Source of the DNA: a virus
IMG/VR virus record: IMGVR_UViG_3300005613_000025
Coordinates: 1-64,000 of that record
Length of the DNA stretch: 64,000 bases
Direction: 5' to 3' (one strand)
Part shown: positions 33,435 through 42,770 of the stretch, piece after piece
Numbering within the stretch: position 1 is the stretch's first letter
How the letters are laid out: each line of letters opens with the position of its first letter
Translations under genes and position numbers: made by a program
The notes under the pieces: model-generated
Told to the model about the DNA's origin: nothing
The model's input: only the letters and a program-made list of their open reading frames with translations
The model's database searches: none

Positions 33435-33848
33435 ATGAAATCGAACAAGCTTAATAGACACGAATCTCTAAAATTCATTTTCGGTGGTAATTCAACATTT
33501 ACTTTTAAGAACAACATCACTGAGAACCGATTCACATATCGAGTGAGAAAACACAAGACAAACGACATTTACTTCGTAAGTGTTTTGACTCAGCCAGATA
33601 CATACACATTCATCGGATCAATTTTCAAAGAAGGAAATTACAGACATTCTGTGAAAAGTAAAATATCATCAAATGCGCAATCTGTGAAAGTTTTTGATTA
33701 TGTTCTTAGAAAATTGCATACAGATTCACTGAGTGAGTCCATTGAAGTATGGCACGAGGGTAGATGTGGTCGATGTAACAGAAAATTGACCGTTCCTGAA
33801 AGTATCGAGTCAGGATTCGGACCGGAATGTATAAGAAGGCAAAAATGA
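33435..33848 (+). CDS. Zinc-ribbon protein
   Basis: Protein of 137 residues. The C-terminus reads EVWHEGRCGRCNRKLTVPES then SGFGPECIRR, a short Cys-ribbon common in phage and plasmid proteins (GRCxxCxRxLxxPxSxxxGxGPxC). N-terminal 95 residues are beta-rich. Early-type promoter directly at the start codon. Function unknown. Confidence 0.6.
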   Translation: MKSNKLNRHESLKFIFGGNSTFTFKNNITENRFTYRVRKHKTNDIYFVSVLTQPDTYTFIGSIFKEGNYRHSVKSKISSNAQSVKVFDYVLRKLHTDSLSESIEVWHEGRCGRCNRKLTVPESIESGFGPECIRRQK

Positions 33849-34414
33849 TATCATTACTTTTAATCACACTATTATCATATCATTTCATATTTCAATATCG
33901 ATACCTTCGAGTATTGTCTGAATTGAGGTCAATGTCGAGGTGTCATCATTGTTATGTTAAAAAAGATTCATATGATATAAGTTTCAATCAAAAAACTGGT
34001 GAGATCCATGCAAAACTCAATGGTAAATATTGCACATCTTGCCATGAAAAAATAACGAGAAAGAAAAAATTGAACTCACTTCTTTCTAAAAAATTCACAT
34101 ATTACAAAGAAAAGTTCGACCAATCCCAATTTGAAAAAAAATTCGATAATATACTACTGTTGTATCTTATTTCAATTTTTATTTTGAGTTTGTTCACTCT
34201 AATTTTCATAAGTGATGAGTCAGGAATCATTTTAAATGTTTACAATTTCGGGAATTGTATATATTGGATCTTTTTAGTGAGAAGGAATTATTTCATAAAG
34301 AAAAAGGTCCAAGAACATGACCGTTCTCAGACCTTAGGGCCAACACTTTTTGCTGACATCCACCACTTTATTTTTAAAAGAATAAAGAAACTTAAAGATT
34401 ATATTAAGAATTGA
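33845..34414 (+). CDS. Membrane protein with Cys motifs
   Basis: Protein of 189 residues. One membrane segment at 2-20 (ISLLLITLLSYHFIF), two more at about 103-122 and 128-145. CHHC near 33 and CTSCH near 65 may bind zinc. The ATG at 33845 overlaps the previous TGA and is preferred to 33827. It probably acts at the host inner membrane early in infection, for example against superinfection, but this is a guess. Confidence 0.55.
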   Translation: MISLLLITLLSYHFIFQYRYLRVLSELRSMSRCHHCYVKKDSYDISFNQKTGEIHAKLNGKYCTSCHEKITRKKKLNSLLSKKFTYYKEKFDQSQFEKKFDNILLLYLISIFILSLFTLIFISDESGIILNVYNFGNCIYWIFLVRRNYFIKKKVQEHDRSQTLGPTLFADIHHFIFKRIKKLKDYIKN

Positions 34415-34423
34415 AAAAATGTT

Positions 34424-34431
34424 TATATTTG
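34424..34431 (+). promoter_or_regulatory. Host-type promoter box TATATTTG adjoining the ATG
   Basis: TATATTTG, gap TGAT, ATG at 34436. Confidence 0.65.
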
Positions 34432-34435
34432 TGAT

Positions 34436-35554
34436 ATGAAAGAACAACTAATTCAACTTATTGAAGAAAAATCACCAGGTTCAATTCCTGTTTACCTCGT
34501 TATTCGTGGGTCACACGCATACGGAACTAATATCGAAACATCTGATGTTGATTATTCAGGAGTCTTTGTACAAAGCCAAGATTCCATTTATGGGATGTCT
34601 TATAAAGAGCAGATCAATGACGATACTAATGATATTGTTATTTACGAGATCCGTAGATTCCTTGAACTTCTTGAAAAAAACAATCCAACCATTTTGGAAC
34701 TTCTCAACACACCTGAGGATTGTATCATCTATAAACATCCTATCTTTGATGAAATTCTTAAAAATAAAGAGAAATTCATTACTAAGCAATGTGCTAATTC
34801 ATTTGGTGGTTACGCCAAACAACAGATCAGTAAGGCTCGTGGTATGAACAAGAAACAAAACTGGGAGAAACAAAAAGTAACTCGTAAAACACCACTTGAT
34901 TTTTGTTATATTCACAGAGGAGAAAAGTCGATGCCACTTTCTGATTTTCTAAAAGAAAAGGCAATGGATCAAAGATTCTGTGGACTTTCAAATGTTCCAC
35001 ATTCACGAGATACTTATGCTCTTTTCTATGATTTCAAAGAAGAAGAAACTGATGGTGAGATCAAAAACTTTGGATTCAAAGGAATTGCTTTTGAATCATC
35101 AAATCAATTGAGACTTTCATCTATTCCTAAGAACCTGACACAGACTAGGAATTTCATCGGGTATGTTTCATATAATAAAGATGGATATACTAAACACTGT
35201 ATTGATTATTCATCTTATCAGAAATGGCTTGAAGAAAGAAACGAGGCAAGATATGTTGATGTCAAAGGTCACGGACAAATGATCGATGGTAAGAACATGA
35301 TGCACTGTCGTAGGCTGATGGATATGGCAAGAGAAATTGCCGAAGGTAAAGGAATCATTGTAAGGAGACCAAACGCTGATCAACTACTTGATATCAGAAG
35401 AGGAAAGGTTGATCTGAAAACTCTTATTGATCATGTTGAAAGTGAGATCAAAGAGGTAGATAACCTGTTCAAAGAATCAACTTTACCACAATTGGTTGAT
35501 ACAAAATATGTAGAAGAGTTGTTGGTAAAAATCAGAAAAACTATATATAAATAA
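34436..35554 (+). CDS. Nucleotidyltransferase (RlaP-type, Pol beta superfamily)
   Basis: Protein of 372 residues. IRGSHAYGTNIETSDVDYSG (about 23-42) is the GS...DxD active-site block of the predicted nucleotidyltransferase family linked to RNA ligase operons; YEIRRFLELLEKNNPTILELL follows as the usual helix. The C-terminal half is a helical substrate-binding domain. It is expressed from a host-type promoter, so it is an early enzyme. RNA repair or tRNA modification is plausible, given two ligase-like proteins and a 2H phosphoesterase in the window. Confidence 0.72.
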   Translation: MKEQLIQLIEEKSPGSIPVYLVIRGSHAYGTNIETSDVDYSGVFVQSQDSIYGMSYKEQINDDTNDIVIYEIRRFLELLEKNNPTILELLNTPEDCIIYKHPIFDEILKNKEKFITKQCANSFGGYAKQQISKARGMNKKQNWEKQKVTRKTPLDFCYIHRGEKSMPLSDFLKEKAMDQRFCGLSNVPHSRDTYALFYDFKEEETDGEIKNFGFKGIAFESSNQLRLSSIPKNLTQTRNFIGYVSYNKDGYTKHCIDYSSYQKWLEERNEARYVDVKGHGQMIDGKNMMHCRRLMDMAREIAEGKGIIVRRPNADQLLDIRRGKVDLKTLIDHVESEIKEVDNLFKESTLPQLVDTKYVEELLVKIRKTIYK

Positions 35555-35555
35555 A

Positions 35556-36134
35556 ATGATCGAATTCTTAATTTTCATATTTGGTGCCGTTGTAGGATAT
35601 ATTATGAATATACTATATCAAGAACTTGTTAAATATCTTGGTGTGAGAAAAAACAAGATATTGTTCGATAGTTTACTCACATCAGTTGAAGGAGGTGAAG
35701 GTAAATTTGTCAGTAGGCTCGGTGATTCGATCACCATATTCTTGAAGAAAGGCTCTCATGTTGGAAAATACATCATATATGATAAGACTTCTAGATATGT
35801 CAGTATTATTTCTGATAATAAAGAATTGACCAACTCAAAAAAGGTAAGATTATACTTTCCAAAAGAAACGGTAGTTGATGACCTTATTGATGAGATCGAA
35901 TATAGATTCCATGAAAACATTGAAGATTATGTTGTTGTGAGTGGTATAAAAATAGACCGCGAATATCTTGATTCAATGATGAAAAAACAAATGGATAATT
36001 TAGATTCAATGTACAGTACATACCAAAAAAAGGAAGAAAGTTTCAACATTGATGACATCTTGGATAAGATAAATCAAGTTGGGTTCGAAGGACTTACAGA
36101 TAAAGAAAAAAACTATTTAAAAAATATAAAATAA
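35556..36134 (+). CDS. Membrane-anchored unknown protein
   Basis: Protein of 192 residues with an N-terminal membrane segment (FLIFIFGAVVGYIMNILY, 4-21). The C-terminus DDILDKINQVGFEGLTDKEKNYL matches a short motif found at the end of some membrane proteins (IL.KI...G..SLT..E...L). A similar end occurs in the 62333 protein. Same operon as the nucleotidyltransferase. Confidence 0.6.
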   Translation: MIEFLIFIFGAVVGYIMNILYQELVKYLGVRKNKILFDSLLTSVEGGEGKFVSRLGDSITIFLKKGSHVGKYIIYDKTSRYVSIISDNKELTNSKKVRLYFPKETVVDDLIDEIEYRFHENIEDYVVVSGIKIDREYLDSMMKKQMDNLDSMYSTYQKKEESFNIDDILDKINQVGFEGLTDKEKNYLKNIK

Positions 36135-36135
36135 A

Positions 36136-36318
36136 ATGGACGAATTAAAGGAAATACTTGACGAGAAAACTTTTTATGAACTTGAATTGTTTTTTGCAAA
36201 TACGAATTTGGACAGAAAAGGGCGAGAACAGTTGATTGATATCATAAAGAAGGTATCAAATCCAACACTTATTGACCAAGTTTTAAGTTTCAGTGAGGAA
36301 ATCAAAAGCAATATCTAA
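36136..36318 (+). CDS. Small helical protein
   Basis: 60 residues (MDELKEILDEKTFYELELF), fully helical. Last base overlaps the next ATG. Unknown role. Confidence 0.5.
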   Translation: MDELKEILDEKTFYELELFFANTNLDRKGREQLIDIIKKVSNPTLIDQVLSFSEEIKSNI

Positions 36319-36542
36319 TGTCTTCATACGAAAAATTACAGAATATCTTCAAAGAGGACGAGAAAAAACTCAGCAGTTCTGGTAGAAAGAGACTCGATGC
36401 GATTCTTGGTAAGAAAGAGTCTGTTGTGAAATGGCAATCATTCAAAGATATTTTTCAAAAATTGAAATCACCTTTTTTAAAATTGGATAGTCTCATTTTC
36501 AAAGATCCGCCTAAATACACAAATCAATTCAATAAGAGATGA
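36318..36542 (+). CDS. Small basic protein
   Basis: 74 residues (MSSYEKLQNIFKEDEKKLSS), basic C-terminus (YTNQFNKR). Overlaps the Nudix gene by 4 bp (ATGA). Unknown role. Confidence 0.5.
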   Translation: MSSYEKLQNIFKEDEKKLSSSGRKRLDAILGKKESVVKWQSFKDIFQKLKSPFLKLDSLIFKDPPKYTNQFNKR

Positions 36543-37018
36543 AAAAATTCAATAACAGACCAAATAGATTCGTAACATCTGATTCAGATTCTGGATGGAT
36601 TAGCAGATCATGTGTTGTGGTTGCACTTATACATCACGATAATAAAATATTGTGTGTTAAAAGAGGTGATGATATGACACAAAGTGGTAAATGGTGCATG
36701 CCGTGTGGATACCTTGATTGGAATGAAACCATAGAACAAGCTGTTCACAGAGAAGTGTATGAGGAATCCGGAATATATCTACCGGATATCGAACATGAGT
36801 TACATGGTCCTGTTCATATAAACTCACATCCTATCGGTAAAAAACAGAACATCACATTTCATTATCATATTGAATTGGATAGTTTGGTCGATTTCAATAT
36901 TAGTGTTGTTGATCCGGGAGAAGTTACCGATATTGCATGGGTCGAAAAAGATCACATAACTGAGTATGATTTTGCTTTTAACCATAATAATATAATCAAT
37001 GAATACTTTAAAGGATAA
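36539..37018 (+). CDS. Nudix hydrolase
   Basis: Protein of 159 residues. The Nudix box reads GYLDWNETIEQAVHREVYEE then SG (about 61-83), a full Gx5Ex7REUxEExGU match. It hydrolyses a nucleoside diphosphate linked to another group; substrate cannot be told from sequence. With a second Nudix enzyme at 59240 and ADP-ribose enzymes present, ADP-ribose or capped RNA are possible substrates. Confidence 0.88.
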   Translation: MKKFNNRPNRFVTSDSDSGWISRSCVVVALIHHDNKILCVKRGDDMTQSGKWCMPCGYLDWNETIEQAVHREVYEESGIYLPDIEHELHGPVHINSHPIGKKQNITFHYHIELDSLVDFNISVVDPGEVTDIAWVEKDHITEYDFAFNHNNIINEYFKG

Positions 37019-37844
37019 AAAAGGATTTCTTAAACTTTTTGACATCAAGATACCAAGAGAGTGTGATTTTGACTATTATATAGATCAATTGTCAAATCTA
37101 TCAAGATACTCCAATATCAAGGAACTGGTGGATATATATCACGAGGATGAGTTGAAATATGGTGACCTTTTCGAACTTAGAATGATTCTTTCGAATGAGA
37201 TCATCAATGAATTGAAAAACACACATGCTTATAATGAAATGTTGATCGATCAACTATCAGGACTTCCTACGAATAAAAGTTATTCATATGACAATGGTAT
37301 TTATGTTTCGATCGACCTTAGGTCTGCTAATTTCCAATCTCTGAAAAAGTATGACCAAAGAGGTGAAATTCCAACCAGTTATAGTGAGTTGTTAAGTAAT
37401 TTCAATTCACCAGAGATATTCAAGCATTCAAAATATCTCAGACAGGTGATTTTTGGTAATCTGAATCCTAAAAGACAACAACTTGTTCAACGACATATAG
37501 TTCAAGAACTTGTAAGAAAATTGGATTCAGAGAATATTCAAGCAGTGAGAAATGATGAGATAATCATAAAGTTGGAAAGTTATGATGAATATGAATCCAA
37601 TATAGAACCATATGTTGATTTTGAAAAGTATCGTGTGAAAATCTTTCAAAATTCAAACTATGATGGATTCAGGATCGAGCGTGAGATAGATAGTGATGGC
37701 CGACTTATTTCAAAGGATTTTTATGGATTGAACAGGAACATGTTATTTTGGAAGATCAAGGAACTTATAACATTCGAAGAAATAGAAGATCGAGATCTTT
37801 ATTTCATATCCGAAGGAAAACTTGCAAAATGGGTCATTGAGTGA
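36999..37844 (+). CDS. Unknown conserved-looking phage protein
   Basis: Protein of 281 residues. The stretch VSIDLRSANFQSLKKY then KYLRQVIFGNLNPKRQQ (about 103-165) is reminiscent of a family seen in large phages; the Asp-containing strand and the following Arg/Lys helix could be part of a polymerase-like or nucleotide-binding site, but this is weak. Overlaps the Nudix gene by 20 bp. Confidence 0.5.
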   Translation: MNTLKDKKGFLKLFDIKIPRECDFDYYIDQLSNLSRYSNIKELVDIYHEDELKYGDLFELRMILSNEIINELKNTHAYNEMLIDQLSGLPTNKSYSYDNGIYVSIDLRSANFQSLKKYDQRGEIPTSYSELLSNFNSPEIFKHSKYLRQVIFGNLNPKRQQLVQRHIVQELVRKLDSENIQAVRNDEIIIKLESYDEYESNIEPYVDFEKYRVKIFQNSNYDGFRIEREIDSDGRLISKDFYGLNRNMLFWKIKELITFEEIEDRDLYFISEGKLAKWVIE

Positions 37845-38187
37845 CTTTTATTTGTAATTTTCCATCCATACTGCTGAAATTTTTATGCTGTTTTGTTTCT
37901 AAAAGATAATAGCTAACTTCGAATCCAATATCATTTAACCTTTTAAAGAATACATCACATTCTTTGTATATCTCTTGCATTTCATTTTGATTTTCATAGA
38001 TATTCATTGGAACATGTCCTTTTATTTCATATTTGAATTCCACCAAGTATAAACTCTGCTGTTTCCATCTATTGTGAAGTTTTGCAGTGAACTCATCGAC
38101 CTCATCTATCAGTTCATATGCAGCATCATATATCTTGCTGATGTTATCATCTGTTTCATTTTCAAATATGTGTCTGATATGCTTCAT
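37834..38187 (-). CDS. Head-targeted unknown protein
   Basis: 117 residues: leader MKHIRHIFENE followed by acidic helix and beta strands. No motif. Confidence 0.6.
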   Translation of the reverse strand: MKHIRHIFENETDDNISKIYDAAYELIDEVDEFTAKLHNRWKQQSLYLVEFKYEIKGHVPMNIYENQNEMQEIYKECDVFFKRLNDIGFEVSYYLLETKQHKNFSSMDGKLQIKVTQ

Positions 38188-38242
38188 TTTTATTTCTATT
38201 TCTATTTTTGTATATAACCAGCTAGCTGTTTATACAGTAGTT

Positions 38243-38458
38243 CTATTTTTTTCTGTAATGATCTATGATATCACGACCATTTACTAACTCATCTGGTGCA
38301 TTCTTTATTTTTGAATCTTCGCAATTGTGAGATACCTTATATTTTCTTTTCACCTTTTCAATGATCTTCACTGGTGTTATCATATTATTGTACCAATATT
38401 CTATCAATACAACATCACCTTCATTGAAATAACTTTTATATTCGAGTAAATGTCTCAT
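38243..38458 (-). CDS. Small head-targeted protein
   Basis: 71 residues: leader MRHLLEYKSYFNEGD, then an SH3-like beta pattern (VVLIEYWYNNMITPVKIIEKV). Overlaps the 3' end of the 38436 gene by 23 bp, same strand. Confidence 0.55.
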   Translation of the reverse strand: MRHLLEYKSYFNEGDVVLIEYWYNNMITPVKIIEKVKRKYKVSHNCEDSKIKNAPDELVNGRDIIDHYRKK

Positions 38459-39344
38459 AATTCTGTAAATTTTTAAGAACCTGTTCTCGGTTGTTCATTA
38501 TATATCTGATGACATCAGGTCTTATTTTATTTCCCACATATCCGAAGACTTCGGTCGAAAATTTGGTTTCCTCTGGATTCTTGGCCAATTTTCTGAGTTC
38601 TTCTGTCGAAACTTTTGGAAGTATCACTCTTGAAATATTATGAACTTGTTTATCAGTGTATGTGGAATTTATTGCAAGCTGATACTGTTTTATCCAACCA
38701 CCTTTACCAGCTACCGTATTGCCTGTAAGTACGAAATTACCCATTTGTTCTTTTGTGAAATAATGCATTATTATCTCGGTCTCGTCAGAGTTGGGATGTG
38801 CGATCAACCAACCATTAACATCTTTTGATATGATATCCCATATTTCTTTTTTCAATTGATAATCATCTGAATGAAATACCTTACCAAGCGATTCATATCC
38901 ACCTATTTCATCTTTGTAATCAGAAAGTATTGATTCATATGATCCTAATTGTACTCTTTCGTTTTCATCTCTGTAAAATTTGACTGAAATATTCTCACCA
39001 TTAACGGTGATATCGTATTTACTACCCCTTTTGGTCAATGTGCCACCATAAACACCACATAAGAACCCCTCAAAATTATGTCCTCTGATATCCTGGTGTT
39101 TTATAAGTGAGTCAAAATAATCTGCAAATCTCACCTTATCGTGTGTTTCTTGATAATCTAGATCTATATTTTCCCCAAGTTTAAAGAATTCACCCTTTGT
39201 TTTCATTATGATCCTTTTTATAACTTGTGATGATTTTTCCTTAGGTAATGGAATCGAACCATATAAGTGTAATAATTTACCCATAAGATCGTCATACTCA
39301 CTATCATGTGATTCAAACAATTGAAAACTCACTAAATTCTTCAT
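38436..39344 (-). CDS. Head-targeted protein, possible PD-(D/E)XK nuclease
   Basis: Protein of 302 residues: leader MKNLVSFQLFES. The block NFEGFLCGVYGG then KYDITVNGENISVKFYRD (about 95-130) has the E, D and xxK order of restriction-type nucleases (FEGLxxxxxGG...YDxxxxG..xxVK). If right, it would be a nuclease injected with the DNA, perhaps to destroy host or competitor DNA. The assignment rests on one short block. Late box TTAATATATA at 39351-39360 (minus). Confidence 0.5.
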   Translation of the reverse strand: MKNLVSFQLFESHDSEYDDLMGKLLHLYGSIPLPKEKSSQVIKRIIMKTKGEFFKLGENIDLDYQETHDKVRFADYFDSLIKHQDIRGHNFEGFLCGVYGGTLTKRGSKYDITVNGENISVKFYRDENERVQLGSYESILSDYKDEIGGYESLGKVFHSDDYQLKKEIWDIISKDVNGWLIAHPNSDETEIIMHYFTKEQMGNFVLTGNTVAGKGGWIKQYQLAINSTYTDKQVHNISRVILPKVSTEELRKLAKNPEETKFSTEVFGYVGNKIRPDVIRYIMNNREQVLKNLQNYETFTRI

Positions 39345-39350
39345 ATTATC

Positions 39351-39360
39351 TATATATTAA
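39351..39360 (-). promoter_or_regulatory. Late-type promoter TTAATATATA
   Basis: Exact minus-strand 10-mer 6 nt before the ATG at 39344. Confidence 0.5.
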
Positions 39361-39372
39361 ATTAAATTTTCA

Positions 39373-39380
39373 TATATTTG
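39373..39380 (+). promoter_or_regulatory. Host-type promoter box TATATTTG adjoining the ATG
   Basis: TATATTTG, gap TATT, ATG at 39385. Back-to-back with the minus-strand late box at 39351. Confidence 0.65.
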
Positions 39381-39384
39381 TATT

Positions 39385-39774
39385 ATGAAGGATTATCCTC
39401 TTTTTATTACTTTGGTCAGATATTATCGAGATAAAACAACATCTCATAATTTCAAACAAGGCAAGCTGTCGATAGCTGAACTTGTTCTCACCGAAGATGG
39501 CCAATTATATTTACATCAATCTGATAATAATGTGATAACCATGAATTCCCCAGAAAAACTTGCTGAATCAAGATGCATCATATATTACTCATGGGTAAAT
39601 TTAGATCAAATTAAATATGTTCATGATTATTGTGAAATGTTGTCAGATGAAAAAGAATGGTTGGTCGGTCACACATACACAAAGGAGTTCATGGCATCTG
39701 TGATCAAAGATTTCAGAAAATATAAATTGAAACTCATCACCGGTGATCTTGATATCGAAAAGATAAAGTTTTAA
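39385..39774 (+). CDS. Unknown early-type protein
   Basis: Protein of 129 residues (MKDYPLFITLVRYYRDKTT), alpha/beta. No recognised motif. Single-gene unit driven by a host-type box. Converges on the PhoH gene with a 4-bp overlap. Confidence 0.6.
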   Translation: MKDYPLFITLVRYYRDKTTSHNFKQGKLSIAELVLTEDGQLYLHQSDNNVITMNSPEKLAESRCIIYYSWVNLDQIKYVHDYCEMLSDEKEWLVGHTYTKEFMASVIKDFRKYKLKLITGDLDIEKIKF

Positions 39775-40541
39775 ACTTTGTATCTTTTCATTATATCGAT
39801 CAAAAATGGATCCCGCACAATGTCATCTTCTGTGAATTCAACTATTCCGACACCATCCATCTCTTTGAATCTTTCTATGGCATCAACGAGTCCATTTTTT
39901 TCATTTTTATTTAATTTGATATCACATTGTTCTGGATCACCACATATTACCATTTTTGAGTTTTCACCTAATCTTGAAATGAAAGTTTTCATTTCAGAAA
40001 CAGTAAGGTTCTGTGCTTCATCCAATAAACAATAAGTGCCGATAGGCTCATTGTTCTCATCGTATTTTCCAAAAGTTGTTCCTCTCATGAAATTAACAAC
40101 CTTATCATTGACAACATTACTTCCCTTTAAGAATTTTCTAACTTTGCTTCCGACCATCTTATCCAAGTTATCATAGAAATGGTCAAAATAATTGGTTATC
40201 TTATCTTGAAGGTCGCCAGGCAATGCACCCAATGATTTTGGAGAAACTTCAATTATAGGAGTGGTCAACATCATATCTCCAATTCTAAAATCATCTGACT
40301 TCAATAATTCCAATCCTGTTTTCAAGGCAATGAAAGTTTTTCCTGATCCTGGACTTCCAGTTACGAATGTTATTCTATTTTCTTTTATCGTATTGGCCAA
40401 TTGTTTTTGCTTTTGGTTCTTGAACTTACAATTGATCTTGAAATTCAGATTCATCAATTGTCTCATTTCATCAGCTCTGATATCTTCCATTTCGTTCAAA
40501 GCATCTTGTAATTCTTGTTTCTTGGTTCTTCGTCTAGCCAT
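39771..40541 (-). CDS. phoH: PhoH-like ATPase
   Basis: Protein of 256 residues. Walker A TGSPGSGKTF (61-70), Walker B YCLLDEAQN (about 168-176) and a sensor-like VICGDPEQCDI match PhoH, an ATPase often found in large phages. A basic N-terminus (ARRRTKKQE) may bind RNA. The ATG at 40541 is preferred because the longer TTG start would overlap the upstream gene. Confidence 0.88.
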   Translation of the reverse strand: MARRRTKKQELQDALNEMEDIRADEMRQLMNLNFKINCKFKNQKQKQLANTIKENRITFVTGSPGSGKTFIALKTGLELLKSDDFRIGDMMLTTPIIEVSPKSLGALPGDLQDKITNYFDHFYDNLDKMVGSKVRKFLKGSNVVNDKVVNFMRGTTFGKYDENNEPIGTYCLLDEAQNLTVSEMKTFISRLGENSKMVICGDPEQCDIKLNKNEKNGLVDAIERFKEMDGVGIVEFTEDDIVRDPFLIDIMKRYKV

Positions 40542-40554
40542 GTAATTGATTTTT

Positions 40555-40989
40555 TTAATAGTTGTCAAACAGAAAATCTCTCAATTTACTGCCTTTCAAT
40601 TCGATACCATAATATGATTTTCTTAATATTGTCGTTTCAATTATCTCACCATCATATGGGAAGTATATCCATGAATGCTGTCGCCATACACTATCATCAA
40701 TACCTAAGGCCCATCCTGTCATCAATGAAATTTCATCTGGTGAATTGTTCTGATCCATCCAATTCTCATAGAATGTTGCAGAATTTCTATGACATTTTGA
40801 TGGATCCATCTCATACAATATGACTGAATAATCATCTGAATCGTAAAAATCACCTGATCCGATCAATTGTTCGATGTCTTCTTCAAAAACTTGATTCACT
40901 TGATCACCATCGTGCTCCAATAATATTGATTCAAGCTCTTTGAATCTATTGAATGATTCGTATTTTTTTATTGTTTTATCATCTTTCAT
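40555..40989 (-). CDS. Unknown protein, possible hydrolase
   Basis: Protein of 144 residues (MKDDKTIKKYESFNRFKE; an ATG at 41010 would add seven). Residues include PSKCHRNSATFYENW, MTGWALG, WRQHSWIYF and IIETTIL. Conserved-looking Cys, His and Glu blocks in this order resemble a cysteine-hydrolase-like family of unknown role. Leader is head-targeting-like. Confidence 0.5.
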   Translation of the reverse strand: MKDDKTIKKYESFNRFKELESILLEHDGDQVNQVFEEDIEQLIGSGDFYDSDDYSVILYEMDPSKCHRNSATFYENWMDQNNSPDEISLMTGWALGIDDSVWRQHSWIYFPYDGEIIETTILRKSYYGIELKGSKLRDFLFDNY

Positions 40990-42034
40990 AGAATCCAGCA
41001 AATAATTCATGTTGTGTCAGATAATTGTAATGATCATCTTTCATATATTTTGGATTTATCAAAAATCCTTTCAAGTATATATCAAGTGGCTCAATTGACC
41101 CTCCTGATTTTTCTCTTTCATTTAAAAATTTTCTTCCTTTCAGTGAATGTTTTATTACTTTTGTTATAAGAAATTCTTCACGCTCTCGTTTCATATTCAT
41201 TCCCTGTTCATATCCTCTACCTATTGAATATCCCCAGTTATATGGTACTATTTTATATTTCTGTTTCAATTTGTCTTGATCGAATATGAAAACAACTGAT
41301 TGCCATTTTTTTGCATATTCAACATCTCTTGTAAGTGATATTCCTCTCATCCACCAAGAATCATCATATCCTGGCATGTCATCTTTCAGTCTTTTACCAC
41401 CTGGCCAAGTTCTTTGAAATCCATAGCAGTCCAATCTGTTCAATTCAAGTGCATTGATAGCATACTTTGCTTCAAGTGCGTGATAAAGGTCAGCTCTTGA
41501 CACTTCTTCTGTGATATATTCAGAGAATCTTATCACCTTTGGATTCATTTTGAAATCAAGTAAGTAATCTTCGTTGAATTTACCACCACCACACTTTGAA
41601 CATGATAATTTGTTCTTTGGCTTTATGTTCTTATAGAACTTTTTATGACATGTTCTGCACTCAGCTATCCATTTTGCAACATTGTCCATATTCACACTTG
41701 AAAGTGGTGTGCATTCTTTTGCATTGCAACCTATTTCTTTTGCAATTCGTTGCCACTTACTATCATGGTTTGATTTCTTACCTCTATTATTGAAGTCAAT
41801 TGCGTGTGCTATCTCATGCAATATCGTGTTCTTTATTCTATCAAGTGATGTTTCATTCTTGGTCAATTTTCTTGATAGTATGATTTGTTTATATCGATAG
41901 TTACATCTTGCAAAATAAAATTTCTGATTGTCTTTCATTTCACGATCGTTACCGAATTTGAATGTCCAATCACTCAGTCCATGTTGTCTTAGCATGGAAT
42001 CTCCCATTTTTTTTATTTTGTTCAGGTCCATCAT
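40979..42034 (-). CDS. SprT-like metallopeptidase joined to a second domain
   Basis: Protein of 351 residues. Residues 1-155 are SprT-like: HEIAHAID (73-80, zinc protease motif), HDSKW, and a zinc ribbon CRTC (126-129) / CSKC (145-148). From M163 the sequence restarts as MNPKVIRFSEYITEEVS, like a capsid-targeting leader, followed by a domain with RGISLTRDVEYAKKW that looks ART-like. Either two proteins are fused or a second product starts at 41548. SprT proteins cut DNA-bound proteins. Confidence 0.72.
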   Translation of the reverse strand: MMDLNKIKKMGDSMLRQHGLSDWTFKFGNDREMKDNQKFYFARCNYRYKQIILSRKLTKNETSLDRIKNTILHEIAHAIDFNNRGKKSNHDSKWQRIAKEIGCNAKECTPLSSVNMDNVAKWIAECRTCHKKFYKNIKPKNKLSCSKCGGGKFNEDYLLDFKMNPKVIRFSEYITEEVSRADLYHALEAKYAINALELNRLDCYGFQRTWPGGKRLKDDMPGYDDSWWMRGISLTRDVEYAKKWQSVVFIFDQDKLKQKYKIVPYNWGYSIGRGYEQGMNMKREREEFLITKVIKHSLKGRKFLNEREKSGGSIEPLDIYLKGFLINPKYMKDDHYNYLTQHELFAGFYER

Positions 42035-42044
42035 ATTATTTCAA

Positions 42045-42770
42045 TCATATTATTTCAACATCAATTGCGCTAGTCAGTTCGATAACTATTGATGACAAGT
42101 CATTTGTTCTGAATATGCCGATGAATACCCGATTTCTGATCCTGCTAGTGAACACTGGAAAGGTTTCTCCTGGGTTTCGGACCCATGTTATATCTTTTAA
42201 TTCTTCCCATAGTTTATTCATCATACTTTTTTTGATTTTATCTGATGTTATAACTAAATGATTTCTATCCAGATTCTTAGTGTGATTGATAGACATATCC
42301 TTCAAATTGAATTCTTTTTCAAGATATTCTGTAAATAACTTTTTATTGAGTGTCAAAGTGTTGTCTTTAATAGAGAATGAATTCGATGCTTTATCCCACC
42401 ATTTTTCGAAAATGAACAGGATAGCGATCTTATTCATGTTTTCGAAATTTACCCATACCTTATCGAAATTATCTTCGATCTTGCCTATACTTTCTTTTAT
42501 GAGTTCGACTATTTTCAGGCTGTTACTCATTTGATTTATAACTCTATCAACATCACTGACAGATTTTGCGAACATGTTCGATTCACCTATCTGTTTATCA
42601 AGTGTCACTAAAATGAGATGCTCTTGATTTTCGTATTTTATCTCATAATCGGTCAATTCATCCTCGACATCCAACATAGCTTCATTTACGAGTGTACGCA
42701 ACTTTCTTTTCATTTCTACCTTATCTTTAAGGTCACTGGATTCATTGAACTGACTGAATTTGTGTATCAT
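42045..42770 (-). CDS. Head-targeted unknown protein
   Basis: 241 residues: leader MIHKFSQFNES. Several alternating beta/helix segments without motif. A minus-strand late box TTTTAATATATAG (42792-42804) lies upstream. Confidence 0.6.
   Translation of the reverse strand: MIHKFSQFNESSDLKDKVEMKRKLRTLVNEAMLDVEDELTDYEIKYENQEHLILVTLDKQIGESNMFAKSVSDVDRVINQMSNSLKIVELIKESIGKIEDNFDKVWVNFENMNKIAILFIFEKWWDKASNSFSIKDNTLTLNKKLFTEYLEKEFNLKDMSINHTKNLDRNHLVITSDKIKKSMMNKLWEELKDITWVRNPGETFPVFTSRIRNRVFIGIFRTNDLSSIVIELTSAIDVEII

Noticed and set aside
34471-34490. GGTTCAATTCC-like string suggesting a tRNA T-arm
   Set aside because: It lies inside the nucleotidyltransferase gene, with no matching acceptor stem or anticodon arm around it.
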